Counted from the first letter of the stretch, positions 1 through 10,275 are shown. The stretch: DNA of 64,000 nt from Ferruginibacter sp. (GCA_013141115.1 JABFRP010000001.1:496001-560000); one strand, 5' to 3'. Numbers and translations are program-made. The notes: generated from the sequence alone by a model not told the origin.

Positions 1-2
1 GA

Positions 3-968
3 TTTTGGGCCAGCGCCAACAATAGTTTTGCGGCGTACAATGCCGATGTAAGTGGCGCCACTGTAGATGAAATATTAGGCCCCAAAACGTTTAGCTATAC
101 ATTGGAAAAAGATTATTGTATTTACAAAACCGGTGCTGGTGCAAGAGATGTGGAGTATATAAAAAAGCAACTGGACAGTGGTGTAAAAAATATTCCGGTA
201 GCGTATTTTATTGAAGCTGATTACTGGTATGCACACAAAGGCTTTTCCTTACTAAAGATGGATCCGGATGACCTGATGCGCTTTAGCATTAACGGAGAAT
301 CGATGACCTATGCAGAAGCCAAACAAGCCAACTACAACCTGGAAGAAGATGTGCATAATAGCAAAGTGCAGTTTATTATGCGTAACGATTATAAAAACCC
401 TTTTGCCAGTGGCCATGCGGTTAGCATTGTAGGGTACGATAAAACAGGTTTTATTATAAAGAACAGCTGGGGAAAAGATTGGGGTAATAACGGCTACGGC
501 TGGCTAAGTTTTAATTACCATAAATTATTGGTAAGGCGCATACTGATATTAAAATATGGCCGTATAAAAATTGCCAATAATGCCGACAGGGGTAATGATG
601 TAAAAGCCAATGAACTGTATTTAAAAAGTATGCCTTCGGGTAAAAACGAAAAAGGGTTGCTGGTAAGTTTGGTGTACCGAGGCAGTAAAGCGCCGCCGGC
701 ATTTAAAAAAATTACCTATAAAGTGTACGGTAGTTTTCGCAATACGCCAATAGAAACTAAGGACGGCATAAGTATTTTCAGCAGGCTGTCTTTTGAGCCA
801 AGGGAATATGGTTACCAGGCCGAGCTGCTAACCAAAGAACTGCTGATGGACTTTACTTATGGCTATTATATTGTTGCCGAAATGGAACTGGAGAATGGCC
901 GTAAAATAATCAACCAGTATTACCATGTGGTGCCACGCAATAAAGAGTATGAGCCTAACCAGTATTAA
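3..968 (+). CDS. Papain-like (C1A) cysteine peptidase, 5' end outside the window
   Basis: The reading frame is open to the left window edge, so this is the C-terminal part of a larger gene. A TTG at 102 is probably internal, not a start. The central part reads GHAVSIVGYDKTGF followed by IIKNSWGKDWGNNGYGW. This is the His and Asn half of a papain-type active site: the His lies in GHAV and the Asn in KNSWG. The catalytic Cys is not visible and should lie upstream of the window. About 130 residues after the Asn block look like an all-beta extension. Proteins of this type in Bacteroidota are usually exported peptidases, but the signal peptide cannot be checked here. The family call is secure; the substrate is unknown. 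Confidence 0.8.
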   Translation, partial: FWASANNSFAAYNADVSGATVDEILGPKTFSYTLEKDYCIYKTGAGARDVEYIKKQLDSGVKNIPVAYFIEADYWYAHKGFSLLKMDPDDLMRFSINGESMTYAEAKQANYNLEEDVHNSKVQFIMRNDYKNPFASGHAVSIVGYDKTGFIIKNSWGKDWGNNGYGWLSFNYHKLLVRRILILKYGRIKIANNADRGNDVKANELYLKSMPSGKNEKGLLVSLVYRGSKAPPAFKKITYKVYGSFRNTPIETKDGISIFSRLSFEPREYGYQAELLTKELLMDFTYGYYIVAEMELENGRKIINQYYHVVPRNKEYEPNQY

Positions 969-1014
969 TTTTTTGTTGTAATAAAACCTGCCGGAATAAT
1001 GTATCTTAGTTGGT

Positions 1015-1800
1015 ATGAACTGGGAAGTGTATTTTAAAATTGTAAGGGCAATAGGCATACGTTATTTTGTGCTGGCATTAATTGCTACGGTACTGTTTTA
1101 TTGGCTGTTTCAAAAAAAATGGCAGTTTAAAAAAATACAAACTGCATTGCCTAAGGCCAGTGATTATACAAGGGAAATTGGTTACTCCATCATCACCATT
1201 TTTATTTTCGGGTTCATTGGTTATCTGCTCCATTTTTACCAGCCGGTAGTGCAATATACATTGCAGTATAAAGACATTCATGCTTACGGATGGGCCTGGT
1301 ATTTTGCCGCTTTTATTGTAATGCTTATTGTACATGATACTTATTTTTACTGGACGCATCGCCTGATGCATCACCCAAAAATATTTAAGTATTTGCATTT
1401 GGTACATCATAAAAGCACCAACCCATCGCCATGGGCAGCGTATGCATTTCATCCGCTGGAAGCGGTGGTGGAAGCCGGTATTTTACCTGTGTTTGTTTTT
1501 ACGTTGCCCTTACACCTTACACACACTTTCTTTTTCTTTTTTATCATGATAGTATATAATGTGTACGGGCATTTGGGTTATGAATTATATCCTAAAGGTT
1601 TCAGTAAAAGTAAAGTGGGTAAATGGATCAACACATCAGTTAATCACAACCAGCACCATCGGTATTTTAAAGGCAACTACGGTTTATATTTTTTGTGGTG
1701 GGACAGGTGGATGGATACCCTCCGCAACGATTACGATACAAGATTTGAAGAAGTAAAGGGGAGGAAGAAGGAAAATGAAATGGTTGTTGAAGTAATGTGA
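1015..1800 (+). CDS. Sterol desaturase / fatty acid hydroxylase family membrane enzyme
   Basis: This 261-residue membrane protein belongs to the di-iron fatty acid hydroxylase superfamily, which oxidises lipid chains or sterol-like substrates in the membrane. The three His boxes that bind the iron pair are visible: HDTYFYWTHRLMHH, then HLVHHKS, and near the C-terminus NHNQHHRYFKGNYG. Hydrophobic helices lie at roughly residues 15-32, 55-75, 95-115 and 160-185. The ATG at 1015 is 46 bp after the upstream gene stop. The substrate cannot be read from sequence. Bacterial members act on carotenoids, fatty acids or sterols, and nothing nearby narrows it down. Confidence 0.85.
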   Translation: MNWEVYFKIVRAIGIRYFVLALIATVLFYWLFQKKWQFKKIQTALPKASDYTREIGYSIITIFIFGFIGYLLHFYQPVVQYTLQYKDIHAYGWAWYFAAFIVMLIVHDTYFYWTHRLMHHPKIFKYLHLVHHKSTNPSPWAAYAFHPLEAVVEAGILPVFVFTLPLHLTHTFFFFFIMIVYNVYGHLGYELYPKGFSKSKVGKWINTSVNHNQHHRYFKGNYGLYFLWWDRWMDTLRNDYDTRFEEVKGRKKENEMVVEVM

Positions 1801-1930
1801 TTCTTTTGTTATCAGCATTTGTTTTTTATAGCAGCATCGTTGCCACGCTCGGTTCAACGACATACCTATGGGGGAACTTTTATTTTAGAGAATAAAGCTA
1901 ATAGTCCTAAACGTATTTATAAGTTAATCA

Positions 1931-2439
1931 ATGAAGATAAAAATAAATTATAGATTAGTTAATAGTCAAGAGACAATGGAATTAAACTTGTTGCCTACAG
2001 AGTATTTTGATTTTCCAGGGGAGGGAGAAACTGGATACTCAATTAATTCAATTTCAAAATTCATTTTTCCGTATGAATATATAAACTATGAATTGCAAGA
2101 TATTGTTTTTGTTAATCTGAATATCGAGGATTCAAAAAGCTATGCAAGAAGAGAAATGTTTTTTGGAATAAAGGCAAAAATTCAACTGACTATATAATAG
2201 AGTATAATGAAGAGAAATTGCAGATTTTCGAATGGATGATTACTACTGCCATTGTTACAAATAGTCATGGAAATGAAGTTGAAGAGTGTTTGCATTTGTA
2301 TAAAAATGAAAATAACATCTGGGTAGTTAAAAATCACTCTTACAGGACGATACAAACATCAGGCGAAGCAGACATTGTAGAAGAAATAGATGTACATAAG
2401 TCAACATTTGGATTTGTATCAGGTTTTCGAACTGTTTAA
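1931..2439 (+). pseudogene. Frameshifted gene of unknown function
   Basis: Two short frames abut: 1931-2197 (88 residues) and a second frame without its own ATG that runs to 2439. A T6 run at 2159-2164 sits at the junction. One extra T would join MFF directly to WNKGKNSTDYIIEYNEEK and give a single protein of about 170 residues. The join falls in ordinary hydrophilic sequence on both sides, as expected for a broken gene, or for a homopolymer error in the assembly. I do not recognise the family; there is no signal peptide and no membrane helix. Confidence 0.6.
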
Positions 2440-2507
2440 CCACAATAGTAAAAATCGGTGAGGCAAAATTATCCGCTTCAATAAAAGTTTCCCATTGGTA
2501 TGCCGTA

Positions 2508-2523
2508 TCCCGACGCATCGGGA
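2508..2523. repeat. Short inverted repeat upstream of guaC
   Basis: TCCCGA-CGCA-TCGGGA can form a 6-bp stem. A similar CCCGA/TCGGG pair occurs just before lepA (about 3953-3966). They look like members of a small dispersed intergenic repeat; no function is evident. Confidence 0.35.
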
Positions 2524-2656
2524 CGACGCAAGAATGACGACCAAAGAAATCCGGCTCGTAACAAAAAAACACTTCTCTTCTGCAACATTGCTGTTGAAAA
2601 CTCCTGCACACATACCGCTATGTTTTACTTAACTTTCATACACAAAATAAAATGGT

Positions 2657-3703
2657 ATGCGTATAGAAAATGATATTAAGCTGGGCTTTAAAGATGTGAT
2701 GATTCGCCCCAAACGTTCTACATTAAAATCCCGGTCGGAAGTTTTGCTGGTACGTAAGTTTCATTTTCGCCATGCGGAGAATGAATGGGAAGGTGTGCCC
2801 ATTATTGCGGCCAATATGGATACGGTGGGTACTTTTGAAATGGCTACTGTACTGGCACAACAGCAACTGATCACTGCGGTGCATAAACATTATACGGTAG
2901 AACAATGGACGGCTTTTGTAAAAAACTCGGCTGCCGAAATTATTAATTATATCTGTGTAAGCACGGGCACAGCAAAAGCTGATGCAGAAAAATTGCTCCA
3001 GATCATTACGGCCTGCCCCTCGCTGCGTTTTATTTGCATTGATGTGGCCAATGGCTACTCCGAACATTTTGTAGGTTTTGTAAAATGGGCAAGAGCAACT
3101 TACCCCGATAAAATTATTATTGCAGGCAATGTGGTTACCGGCGAAATGGTAGAAGAGTTATTACTCTCCGGTGCCGATATTATTAAAGTAGGCATTGGCC
3201 CGGGTTCTGTTTGTACCACCCGTGTAAAAACCGGTGTGGGTTATCCGCAACTGTCGGCCATTATTGAATGTGCAGATGCGGCACATGGCCTGGGTGGACA
3301 AATAATTTCCGACGGTGGTTGCAAAGTGCCGGGTGATGTTGCCAAAGCATTTGGCGGCGGTGCCGATTTTGTAATGCTGGGTGGTATGCTGGCCGGCCAT
3401 ACCGAAAGTGGTGGCGAACTGGTAGAGGATGAACACGGAAAAAAACATAAATTGTTTTACGGCATGAGTTCGGAAACAGCGATGAATAAATATGCCGGAG
3501 GTGTTGCCGAATACAGGGCTTCGGAAGGGAAAACGATCAGGATGCCTTTTCGTGGGCCCGTTAACGAAACCATACTGGATATTTTAGGCGGCCTTCGTTC
3601 TGCTTGTACTTATGTTGGCGCATCGTACTTAAAAGAATTAACCAAACGCACCACTTTTATCCGGGTGCAGGAGCAGCATAACGAATGGTTTGGAGAAGAG
3701 TGA
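2657..3703 (+). CDS. guaC: GMP reductase
   Basis: GMP reductase converts GMP to IMP with NADPH, returning guanine nucleotides to the purine pool. The 348-residue length is normal for the family. The protein starts with [15 protein letters not shown], as GMP reductases do. It carries the IMPDH/GMPR catalytic loop [20 protein letters not shown] with the active-site Cys, and the phosphate-binding [15 protein letters not shown] and [14 protein letters not shown] segments. There is no CBS domain insertion, which separates it from IMP dehydrogenase. It stands alone, with gene-poor DNA on both sides. Confidence 0.95.
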   Translation: MRIENDIKLGFKDVMIRPKRSTLKSRSEVLLVRKFHFRHAENEWEGVPIIAANMDTVGTFEMATVLAQQQLITAVHKHYTVEQWTAFVKNSAAEIINYICVSTGTAKADAEKLLQIITACPSLRFICIDVANGYSEHFVGFVKWARATYPDKIIIAGNVVTGEMVEELLLSGADIIKVGIGPGSVCTTRVKTGVGYPQLSAIIECADAAHGLGGQIISDGGCKVPGDVAKAFGGGADFVMLGGMLAGHTESGGELVEDEHGKKHKLFYGMSSETAMNKYAGGVAEYRASEGKTIRMPFRGPVNETILDILGGLRSACTYVGASYLKELTKRTTFIRVQEQHNEWFGEE

Positions 3704-3986
3704 TTGCAATAATGCTGGCAAATTTTTGAATTTAAAGGCAACACTTCTATTCAATACAAAAGCAACTAGTAAGAAATATAAAACTTACATGCTGTTCATT
3801 CTTTTTTTATTAAGTATTGAGCGCTAGTATTTTCGCATGCGTAAAAGCTAAATAAAGTGTGGCCGTACAGGGTTGTGCTGCTACTAAAGCCTCACCAAAT
3901 TCCCCCCGCTGGTAACCCCAAAAATCCACCAAAATCAACTACCTTCGCCTCCCGAAATAATCGGGATAAAAAAAGGACAGAAGTAC

Positions 3987-5777
3987 ATGAAGAATATCAG
4001 AAATTTTTGCATCATTGCCCATATCGACCACGGAAAAAGTACCCTTGCCGACCGTTTGCTGGAATTTACCCATACCATTGGCGAAAGAGATATGCAGGCA
4101 CAGGTGCTGGATGATATGGACCTGGAGAGGGAAAAAGGGATCACCATTAAAAGCCATGCCATACAAATTAATTATAAGTGGAAGGGAGTGGAATATGTGT
4201 TTAACCTGATTGATACACCCGGCCATGTGGATTTTAGTTATGAAGTGAGCCGTGCGCTTGCTGCCTGCGAAGGCGCTTTACTGTTGGTAGATGCCAGCCA
4301 GGGTATTCAGGCACAAACCATCAGCAACTTATACCTTGCTATTGAAAATAATTTAGAGATCATTCCTGTTATCAATAAAATTGGTATGGAAGGGGCGATG
4401 ATACCAGAAGTAACCGATCAAATAGTGGAGTTGATAGGCTGCAAGCCCGAAGATATTTTACTGGCCAGTGGTAAAAGCGGTATTGGTATCGAAGAAATTT
4501 TAACCGCCATCATCGAACGTATTCCTGCACCAACAGGTGATATAGATGCGCCATTACAAGCGCTCATTTTTGATAGCGTGTATAATTCTTTCAGAGGTAT
4601 TATTGTGTACTACAGGATTTTTAATGGCACACTTAAAAAAGGGGATAAAATTAAATTCAGTAATACCGGTTTGGAATATGGTGCCGATGAAGTGGGTATA
4701 TTAAAATTGGGCATGGAAGCTAAGAACGAAGTGAGGGCAGGAGATGTGGGCTACATTATTACCGGTATAAAAAATGCTAAAGAAGTAAAAGTGGGTGATA
4801 CCATTACCACCACGGTAAATGGGGCTACAGAATCGATACAGGGGTTTCAGGATGTAAAACCCATGGTATTTGCCGGCATTTTTCCGGTAGAAACTGATGC
4901 GTTTGAAGAGCTGAGAGATTGCATGGATAAATTGCAATTGAATGATGCATCACTGACTTTTGAATTAGAAACATCGCAGGCATTGGGCTTTGGTTTCCGT
5001 TGCGGATTTTTAGGGATGCTGCACATGGAAATTATACAGGAGCGTTTGGAAAGAGAATTTAACCAAACTGTAATTACCACGGTACCCAACGTAAGTTTTA
5101 TTGCCACCACGGTTAAAAAAGAAGTGATCAAAATAAATAACCCTACCGAAATGCCCGACCCTACAAGGATCGATCATATTGATGAGCCATTTATTAAAGC
5201 ACAAATAATTACCAAGCCCGAATACATTGGTAACATCATGACTTTGTGCATTGGAAAGCGGGGTATATTAACACACCAAAGTTATTTAACCACCACAAGG
5301 GTAGAGCTTAGTTTTGAAATGCCACTTACAGAAATTGTGTTTGATTTTTACGATAAATTAAAAAGCATTACCAGGGGCTATGCTTCTTTTGACTATCACC
5401 CGATAGAATACCGTGCCAGTGATATTGTGAAGATGGATATTTTACTGAACAACGAAAAAGTGGATGCTTTAAGTGCATTGATCCATCGTGGCCGTGCTCA
5501 CGAATTTGGCCGCAAGCTTTGCGAAAAATTAAAAGAGTTATTACCTAAACAACAATTCCAGATCGCTATACAGGCAGCCATTGGTGCTAAAGTGGTTGCC
5601 AGAGAAAACATCAGTGCCATGCGTAAAGATGTAACTGCAAAATGTTATGGTGGCGATATCAGTCGTAAACGTAAACTGCTGGAAAAACAGAAAGAAGGTA
5701 AAAAAAGAATGAAGCAAATTGGTAATGTGGAAGTACCCCAGGAAGCGTTTTTGGCAGTGTTGAAGTTGAATGATTAA
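3987..5777 (+). CDS. lepA: Elongation factor 4 (LepA), with an altered G4 motif
   Basis: LepA is a ribosome-associated translational GTPase, here of normal length (596 residues). G1 is AHIDHGKST at residues 11-19 and G3 is DTPGHVDF at 76-83. The usual EF-G-like domains II, III and V follow, then the LepA-specific C-terminal domain, which is rich in Lys and Arg ([16 protein letters not shown]). The G4 motif that selects guanine should read NKID but reads NKIG here (N130, K131, G133; codon GGT at 4383-4385). A purine-rich AAAGGACAG lies about 8 nt before the ATG. The gene is single. The G4 change is a one-base difference and deserves checking against reads. Confidence 0.95.
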   Translation: MKNIRNFCIIAHIDHGKSTLADRLLEFTHTIGERDMQAQVLDDMDLEREKGITIKSHAIQINYKWKGVEYVFNLIDTPGHVDFSYEVSRALAACEGALLLVDASQGIQAQTISNLYLAIENNLEIIPVINKIGMEGAMIPEVTDQIVELIGCKPEDILLASGKSGIGIEEILTAIIERIPAPTGDIDAPLQALIFDSVYNSFRGIIVYYRIFNGTLKKGDKIKFSNTGLEYGADEVGILKLGMEAKNEVRAGDVGYIITGIKNAKEVKVGDTITTTVNGATESIQGFQDVKPMVFAGIFPVETDAFEELRDCMDKLQLNDASLTFELETSQALGFGFRCGFLGMLHMEIIQERLEREFNQTVITTVPNVSFIATTVKKEVIKINNPTEMPDPTRIDHIDEPFIKAQIITKPEYIGNIMTLCIGKRGILTHQSYLTTTRVELSFEMPLTEIVFDFYDKLKSITRGYASFDYHPIEYRASDIVKMDILLNNEKVDALSALIHRGRAHEFGRKLCEKLKELLPKQQFQIAIQAAIGAKVVARENISAMRKDVTAKCYGGDISRKRKLLEKQKEGKKRMKQIGNVEVPQEAFLAVLKLND

Positions 5778-5812
5778 GAACTCCTTAACATGGAGAATTG
5801 ATTATGGAGGAG

Positions 5813-5995
5813 TTCAATATTCAATGATCAATGTTCACATTTCAATATTCAATGAAATACAGGGCTGTTTATTTTGTTACGGCATTTGTAAAAAAACTTA
5901 ATGAATCATACTATGCGTTTCCATTGAATATTGATTATTGAAATTTGAATATTGAGTATTTTTTGAAACGGACATTGGTAATTCTACTCATCATC
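5813..5995. repeat. MITE-like intergenic repeat, copy 1
   Basis: This interval fills most of the gene-free stretch between lepA and the next gene. It has imperfect inverted arms rich in CATTGAATATTGA at about 5813-5857 and 5919-5966. The segment 5913-5961 is nearly identical, in reverse complement, to 10388-10436, and the similarity continues weakly on both sides. No coding capacity is seen. It looks like a small non-autonomous or REP-type repeat. Confidence 0.6.
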
Positions 5996-6074
5996 GTTGT
6001 GTCACTCACTTGTACAGAATACCTCTAGTGAGCTTCACCTGCATTTTAGATTGAAACAAACCTTTTAGCATACC

Positions 6075-6593
6075 ATGAACCTAAAACAATTTTTACCTCT
6101 TGAAAATTATACTTTAACCACAAAACTATCTGCTGAAGAGGTTCGTGATCGTATTGCAAACAAAACCGGACCAAAGAAAAATTTCCGGTTTTCATTGGAG
6201 GCTAACAGTTATACAAAACCATACGAAGGGGTATTGACAAATAGTTCATTTACAATTTGCAGAGTAATAGATTACAGAAATTCTTTTCTGCCTGTAATAA
6301 CAGGTAATATCTCGAGCTATGCAGGAAAAACGGAAGTTAAAATTAGTATGCAGCTTCAAAAATTCGTTTTGATTTTTGTTTCCGTTTGGCTCAGTTTGGT
6401 GGGAATTGCATTTGTTATGCAGTTTTTGTATTTTCTAAATACATCCCCAAAAACATTTTCTATGCCGCTGTTAATTAGTTTTGGTTCCATGATATTTTTA
6501 TGGGTGCTCACGTATTTTGCTTTTAAGAAGGAAAGTAAGATATCAAAAGGGTTTTTAGCAAGGCTTTTAGAAGGTGAAGAAATTGCTTCTTAG
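6075..6593 (+). CDS. Two-helix membrane protein of unknown function
   Basis: This 172-residue protein has a soluble, basic N-terminal half of about 95 residues. Two hydrophobic helices follow (about 98-120 and 132-154), and then a short Lys-rich tail. It has no signal peptide. The gene ends 4 nt past the end of the convergent gene on the other strand (overlap 6590-6593). I do not recognise the family. The layout fits a small inner-membrane protein with a cytoplasmic domain. Confidence 0.7.
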   Translation: MNLKQFLPLENYTLTTKLSAEEVRDRIANKTGPKKNFRFSLEANSYTKPYEGVLTNSSFTICRVIDYRNSFLPVITGNISSYAGKTEVKISMQLQKFVLIFVSVWLSLVGIAFVMQFLYFLNTSPKTFSMPLLISFGSMIFLWVLTYFAFKKESKISKGFLARLLEGEEIAS

Positions 6594-7273
6594 TAAAACT
6601 CTTTCGTTTTACAATTAATTGAATCTACCTTTGGCGGATTTTTTGTTTTTATAGTATCCTGTTCAATCAATTCTATTACACCCATACTGTCTTGTATGGT
6701 TTTAACAGGCGATTTGATTATTGTATCGGCATCAGCTTGTAGTATAAGTTGAACTTCGGATACTAAAGGCTCGGGAGCAATCATTACGTCACCTTGAGTA
6801 ACGGAATTAATAAAAATCGGCATGGTTCCGCCAACAGTTATTGTGTTAGAAAGTGGAATGGAAATCGTCGTTGAGTCTTCTGGAGCCGGAGATATTTCTA
6901 CAGGAGATATTATGGCACCGGTTATTACTTCATTGGTATTATCAACTTCTCCTTTTACTGTGGTATCACAAGAAAATAATGTACTGCTGAATACGATCAA
7001 ACTGGCTACTAAAAACTTTTTCCAAACGGGCATTGGAATGTAAAAAATATTTTGCGGCAACTCAATGCTGATGCGATGTAACTGTTGATTGTGAAATCTG
7101 CCGCAAACGTTTTCTTCTTTTTTGTTAATAAAAAAATGTTTTACGGCTTCGTCACTCATGCTGGTAAAGTCTACAACTGTTTTAGCACAGGCATTGCAGT
7201 GGCGGCCTTGTTCGTTCGGTGTCATTACATTCCAATCTTGGTGGCATGCGGTGGGGATGGAGATTTTTAGCAT
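6590..7273 (-). CDS. Cys-rich N-terminal domain protein with one membrane helix
   Basis: This 227-residue protein has an N-terminal module with four Cys (C10, the C26-x2-C29 pair, and C57 in CGRF) plus VDFTSMSDEAV. The spacing suggests a metal-binding or redox module of a kind often seen in Bacteroidota. A single helix follows (about 85-102) that ends in a Cys. The C-terminal 120 residues are acidic and Thr/Pro-rich, probably periplasmic, and may be a flexible linker or TonB-like spacer. The function is unknown. It converges with the upstream plus-strand gene and is the last gene of its own unit. Confidence 0.6.
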   Translation of the reverse strand: MLKISIPTACHQDWNVMTPNEQGRHCNACAKTVVDFTSMSDEAVKHFFINKKEENVCGRFHNQQLHRISIELPQNIFYIPMPVWKKFLVASLIVFSSTLFSCDTTVKGEVDNTNEVITGAIISPVEISPAPEDSTTISIPLSNTITVGGTMPIFINSVTQGDVMIAPEPLVSEVQLILQADADTIIKSPVKTIQDSMGVIELIEQDTIKTKNPPKVDSINCKTKEFY

Positions 7274-7325
7274 ACATGTGATTTGCTTTTAGATGCAATC
7301 GCATATATAAATCCATAAACGCTGT

Positions 7326-8342
7326 TTAATCACCTTTCTTTTTGGGAGTAACTTTCTTTACCGGAGGTTTTGTTGTTGCTTTAGTTTTTTCCTCCGCAGG
7401 CTTTTCTTCTGCGGCTTCTGCATCTTTTAATTTGCTTTCATCCAAATTACCTTTAGCATCTCTTAGCGGTGTTGGTACAGGTTCTTGCCCTAGTGGCGTT
7501 ACCTGGTCAAATATTTTTTCTACATGTACCCATTTGCCATTTTTCCATTTAAAGCCTTCGTAATCGCCATCACCTACTAATGTCCATTTTTTTGTAGGCT
7601 CATTACTTTCCGATACTAAATGTTCTACCACGATCATATCCATCTCCGGATCGTAATTTAATTTGGGGCCATACGTTTTTTTATATTCCATAATATAGCG
7701 GCCAATGGAAGTTTTAAAAACAGAGTCTTCTTCAAAACTAAAATAGCGGCCGCCAAATGTAGGCTCGTCATTAATAAAATTCAGTACTTCAATAATTTTT
7801 TTATTGCTGCGGATGTTATTTTCATCGTACCCAATCAGTGTATAATAATTTTGGTTGGCACTTCTTTTTTGAATGATGTTATAATACACTGCACCTATCC
7901 AGCCTTTGTTATTGCCAATGGTATCTACCTGGTTAATGGTAACATCCGATTTATCAATTAACGGATACAATTTTAATGAGCCATCATAAGTGCGCATTTG
8001 TATGGCACCATGCTGGCGGATAACATTGTCGTTGATCATCATTTGCCAGGTAAATATTTTAAACGAACTATCCGGCGCATATAATTTTGAAATGGTTTGT
8101 AGCGAATCGAAAGGGTAGTAGAATGAATGAGGTATCTTTAAAGCCCTTACTAATGTTTTAGTAAAAATGCTGTCGGCTGCAAAGCGGTCGCTGGCATTAA
8201 TGCCCTGTATCAGCTTAACCGAAAATGCTTTTAAAGAGTCTTCTTTTATGCGTAACAATTTTGCATCAGCTTTAGCAATTTGCTGTGCAACAGAAAATTG
8301 ATAGATCAATACAAAAGCCAGTAAGGCCCAAAGTTTCTTCAT
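7326..8342 (-). CDS. Secreted protein of unknown function
   Basis: This 338-residue protein begins with a clear signal peptide (MKKLWALLAFVLIYQFSVAQ, cleavage after about 19). The mature part is about 260 residues of mixed alpha/beta sequence. The last 60 residues are low-complexity, rich in Glu, Lys, Pro and Ala (DAEAAEEKPAEEKTKATTKP), and probably disordered. No catalytic motif is recognised. It lies about 95 bp downstream of the heptose gene cluster on the same strand, but nothing shows that it belongs to that pathway. Confidence 0.65.
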   Translation of the reverse strand: MKKLWALLAFVLIYQFSVAQQIAKADAKLLRIKEDSLKAFSVKLIQGINASDRFAADSIFTKTLVRALKIPHSFYYPFDSLQTISKLYAPDSSFKIFTWQMMINDNVIRQHGAIQMRTYDGSLKLYPLIDKSDVTINQVDTIGNNKGWIGAVYYNIIQKRSANQNYYTLIGYDENNIRSNKKIIEVLNFINDEPTFGGRYFSFEEDSVFKTSIGRYIMEYKKTYGPKLNYDPEMDMIVVEHLVSESNEPTKKWTLVGDGDYEGFKWKNGKWVHVEKIFDQVTPLGQEPVPTPLRDAKGNLDESKLKDAEAAEEKPAEEKTKATTKPPVKKVTPKKKGD

Positions 8343-8437
8343 GCTTTAAAATTACTTATTCCTTTTAACAACGATAGTACAAAGTTATTGTTTGCAAATA
8401 AATTTTAACTAAAACTTAGGAAGGAGTACCGCATATG

Positions 8438-8980
8438 CTATAAATCAAGTGCAAAAGCAATTAATGATGGATACACTTCATCAATTCTTTCGTCGCTGGT
8501 TTCTACTTCGGGCCGGGTGGTGGTAAGAAAAACAGTTTTAATGCCGAGGTTGCGCCCAAACTTCATATCGCTTAAAGTATTGCCTACCATTATTGCTTTG
8601 GTAAGATCGATATCTGCAAAATCTTTTACAGCCTGCAGGCCCATGCCAGGGTTTGGCTTACGGTTGGGGCTTTCCATATCAGGACAAAAATAAATGGCAT
8701 CAATTTTTCCACCTACCGCTTCAATATCAGCGGTCATGTTGGTATGAATAATTTCAAGGTCTTCTAATTTGGTTACGCCTTTTGCAATGCCTCTTTGATT
8801 AGTAACAATAACTATCCGGTGAAATTTTTGTGTGAATATCTGGATGGCCACTTTAGCACCGTCATAAAATTTAAACTCATCCCAGGTATGAATATAGTCT
8901 TCGTGTTTTTCGTGATTTATCACGCCATCACGGTCTAAAAATAAAGTCCAGGTTTTATCAATGGCTTTTAAGTCGATCAT
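8438..8980 (-). CDS. gmhB: D-glycero-D-manno-heptose 1,7-bisphosphate 7-phosphatase
   Basis: This HAD-superfamily phosphatase of 180 residues removes the C7 phosphate of heptose 1,7-bisphosphate. Motif I is LFLDRDGVINHE (catalytic DxD). Motif II lies at VIVTNQRGIAKG. The C-terminal acidic motif is in AIMVGNTLSDMKFGRNLGI. The Cys of FCPDMESPNRKPNPGM stands where GmhB proteins have their zinc loop, but only one Cys is obvious, so the zinc site may be incomplete. It is the last of four heptose genes on this strand, 24 bp after hddC. With gmhA, hddA and hddC it completes GDP-heptose synthesis. Confidence 0.88.
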   Translation of the reverse strand: MIDLKAIDKTWTLFLDRDGVINHEKHEDYIHTWDEFKFYDGAKVAIQIFTQKFHRIVIVTNQRGIAKGVTKLEDLEIIHTNMTADIEAVGGKIDAIYFCPDMESPNRKPNPGMGLQAVKDFADIDLTKAIMVGNTLSDMKFGRNLGIKTVFLTTTRPEVETSDERIDEVYPSLIAFALDL

Positions 8981-9004
8981 AGCTATTAAATGCGTAAGGT
9001 TGTT

Positions 9005-9703
9005 CTAAGTTTCGGTTAATTCTATTTGCGCCCTTTCATAATCTTCGGGAATACCAATATCAATAAAATGCGTAGTGTACTTTAATCCAAAGATGGCCCT
9101 GATAGAAAATAATCTTTCCAGGTAATCTTTTTCAAAAGAAAAAACTTCAGGCAAATTTTCCTTTAAAAAATTTTTTACATTTAAAGCATATACGCCTCCG
9201 TTGATCAGTCCGTTTTGGCAAAATCTTTTTTCTGTAAAAGCAATAACCGTGTTGCTGTTGTTCATATCCACTGTGCCATAGCGCTCAATATTGAACATTT
9301 CTTTTAAAGCAATAGTGCAGTCTGCTTTTTTTTGCACATGTAAATTTGATAAAGATTTTAAATTGATCTTAAACAAAGTATCTCCATTTAATACCAGCAC
9401 ATTTTCGCTGTTTACTTTTTTGCAGGCTTGCATTATTGCACCGCCGGTACCCAAAGGTTCTTCTTCAATGCAATATTGTTTATCCAGTTGCGGATATTCC
9501 GATTCAATAAAATTGATCAGCATTTCGCTTTTGTACCCCAGAGAAAAAATAAAATGTTGAATGCCCTGGCTTTGCAGGTAATTGATGACGAGACCAATAA
9601 ACGGAACACCATTTATTGGTGCCATACTTTTGGGTACATCATTTACTACGGTTTGTAATCTGGTACCTAATCCTCCGGCTAATATTATGGCTTCTTTAAT
9701 CAT
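9005..9703 (-). CDS. hddC: D-glycero-alpha-D-manno-heptose 1-phosphate guanylyltransferase
   Basis: This sugar-1-phosphate nucleotidyltransferase activates heptose 1-phosphate to GDP-heptose. The start at 9703 gives MIKEAIILAGGLGTRLQ, the standard nucleotide-binding N-terminus, and an ATGA overlap of 4 nt with the upstream gmhA stop. A start 30 nt earlier would add ten residues with no family match. Metal and substrate residues lie in VLNGDTLF and INGGVYALN. I infer guanylyl rather than adenylyl transfer from the company of hddA; the sequence alone does not prove the nucleotide. Confidence 0.82.
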   Translation of the reverse strand: MIKEAIILAGGLGTRLQTVVNDVPKSMAPINGVPFIGLVINYLQSQGIQHFIFSLGYKSEMLINFIESEYPQLDKQYCIEEEPLGTGGAIMQACKKVNSENVLVLNGDTLFKINLKSLSNLHVQKKADCTIALKEMFNIERYGTVDMNNSNTVIAFTEKRFCQNGLINGGVYALNVKNFLKENLPEVFSFEKDYLERLFSIRAIFGLKYTTHFIDIGIPEDYERAQIELTET

Positions 9704-10275
9704 GCAAAATATTGTTCCTCCACCATTTCGCAAATAATATGCCCCAGCATAATATGGCTTTCCTGTATACGTGGTGTATCAAAAGAAGGAATGTTTAATA
9801 AATAATCGGAAAGTGATTTCATAATGCCGCCACTTTCGCCGGTAAAGCCGATGGTGAGCATGCCTTTTTCTTTGGCTACTTCAAAAGCGGCTACAATATT
9901 TTTACTGTTACCAGAAGTGGATAAGCCGATCAATACATCGCCTTTTACACCAATGCCCTTTACCAGGCGGCTGTAAATAACATCATAACTGTAATCGTTG
10001 GCTACAGCTGTTAAATAAGAGGTATTGCAATGCAGGGCTTCTGCAGGTAATGCATCCCTGTCTTTATAAAACCGGCCGCTGAATTCTGCTGCCAGATGTT
10101 GTGCATCGGCTGCGCTGCCACCATTGCCGCAAAACAATACTTTGTTGCCATTTTTAAATGCCGCAACAATTGCGGTTACACAATCATTAACTGTTTTTAT
10201 AATGGCTTCATCTTGCAAAAGCTGTTGCTTTACTTTAATGGATGCTTCAATAATATTTTTTATCTGATCTGACAT
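9700..10275 (-). CDS. gmhA: Sedoheptulose 7-phosphate isomerase
   Basis: This SIS-domain isomerase makes D-glycero-D-manno-heptose 7-phosphate, the first step of the pathway. The start at 10275 gives MSDQIKNIIEASIKVKQQ and a normal length of about 191 residues; an upstream in-frame start would add 14 residues with no family match. The signature FCGNGGSAADAQHLAAEFSG is visible, as is IGLSTSGNSKNI for phosphate binding. Its stop overlaps the hddC start by 4 nt, which indicates translational coupling. Confidence 0.92.
   Translation of the reverse strand: MSDQIKNIIEASIKVKQQLLQDEAIIKTVNDCVTAIVAAFKNGNKVLFCGNGGSAADAQHLAAEFSGRFYKDRDALPAEALHCNTSYLTAVANDYSYDVIYSRLVKGIGVKGDVLIGLSTSGNSKNIVAAFEVAKEKGMLTIGFTGESGGIMKSLSDYLLNIPSFDTPRIQESHIMLGHIICEMVEEQYFA

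Noticed and set aside
102..104. TTG start of the first peptidase gene
   Set aside because: The frame is open to the window edge and the fold needs sequence upstream, so this is an internal Leu codon.
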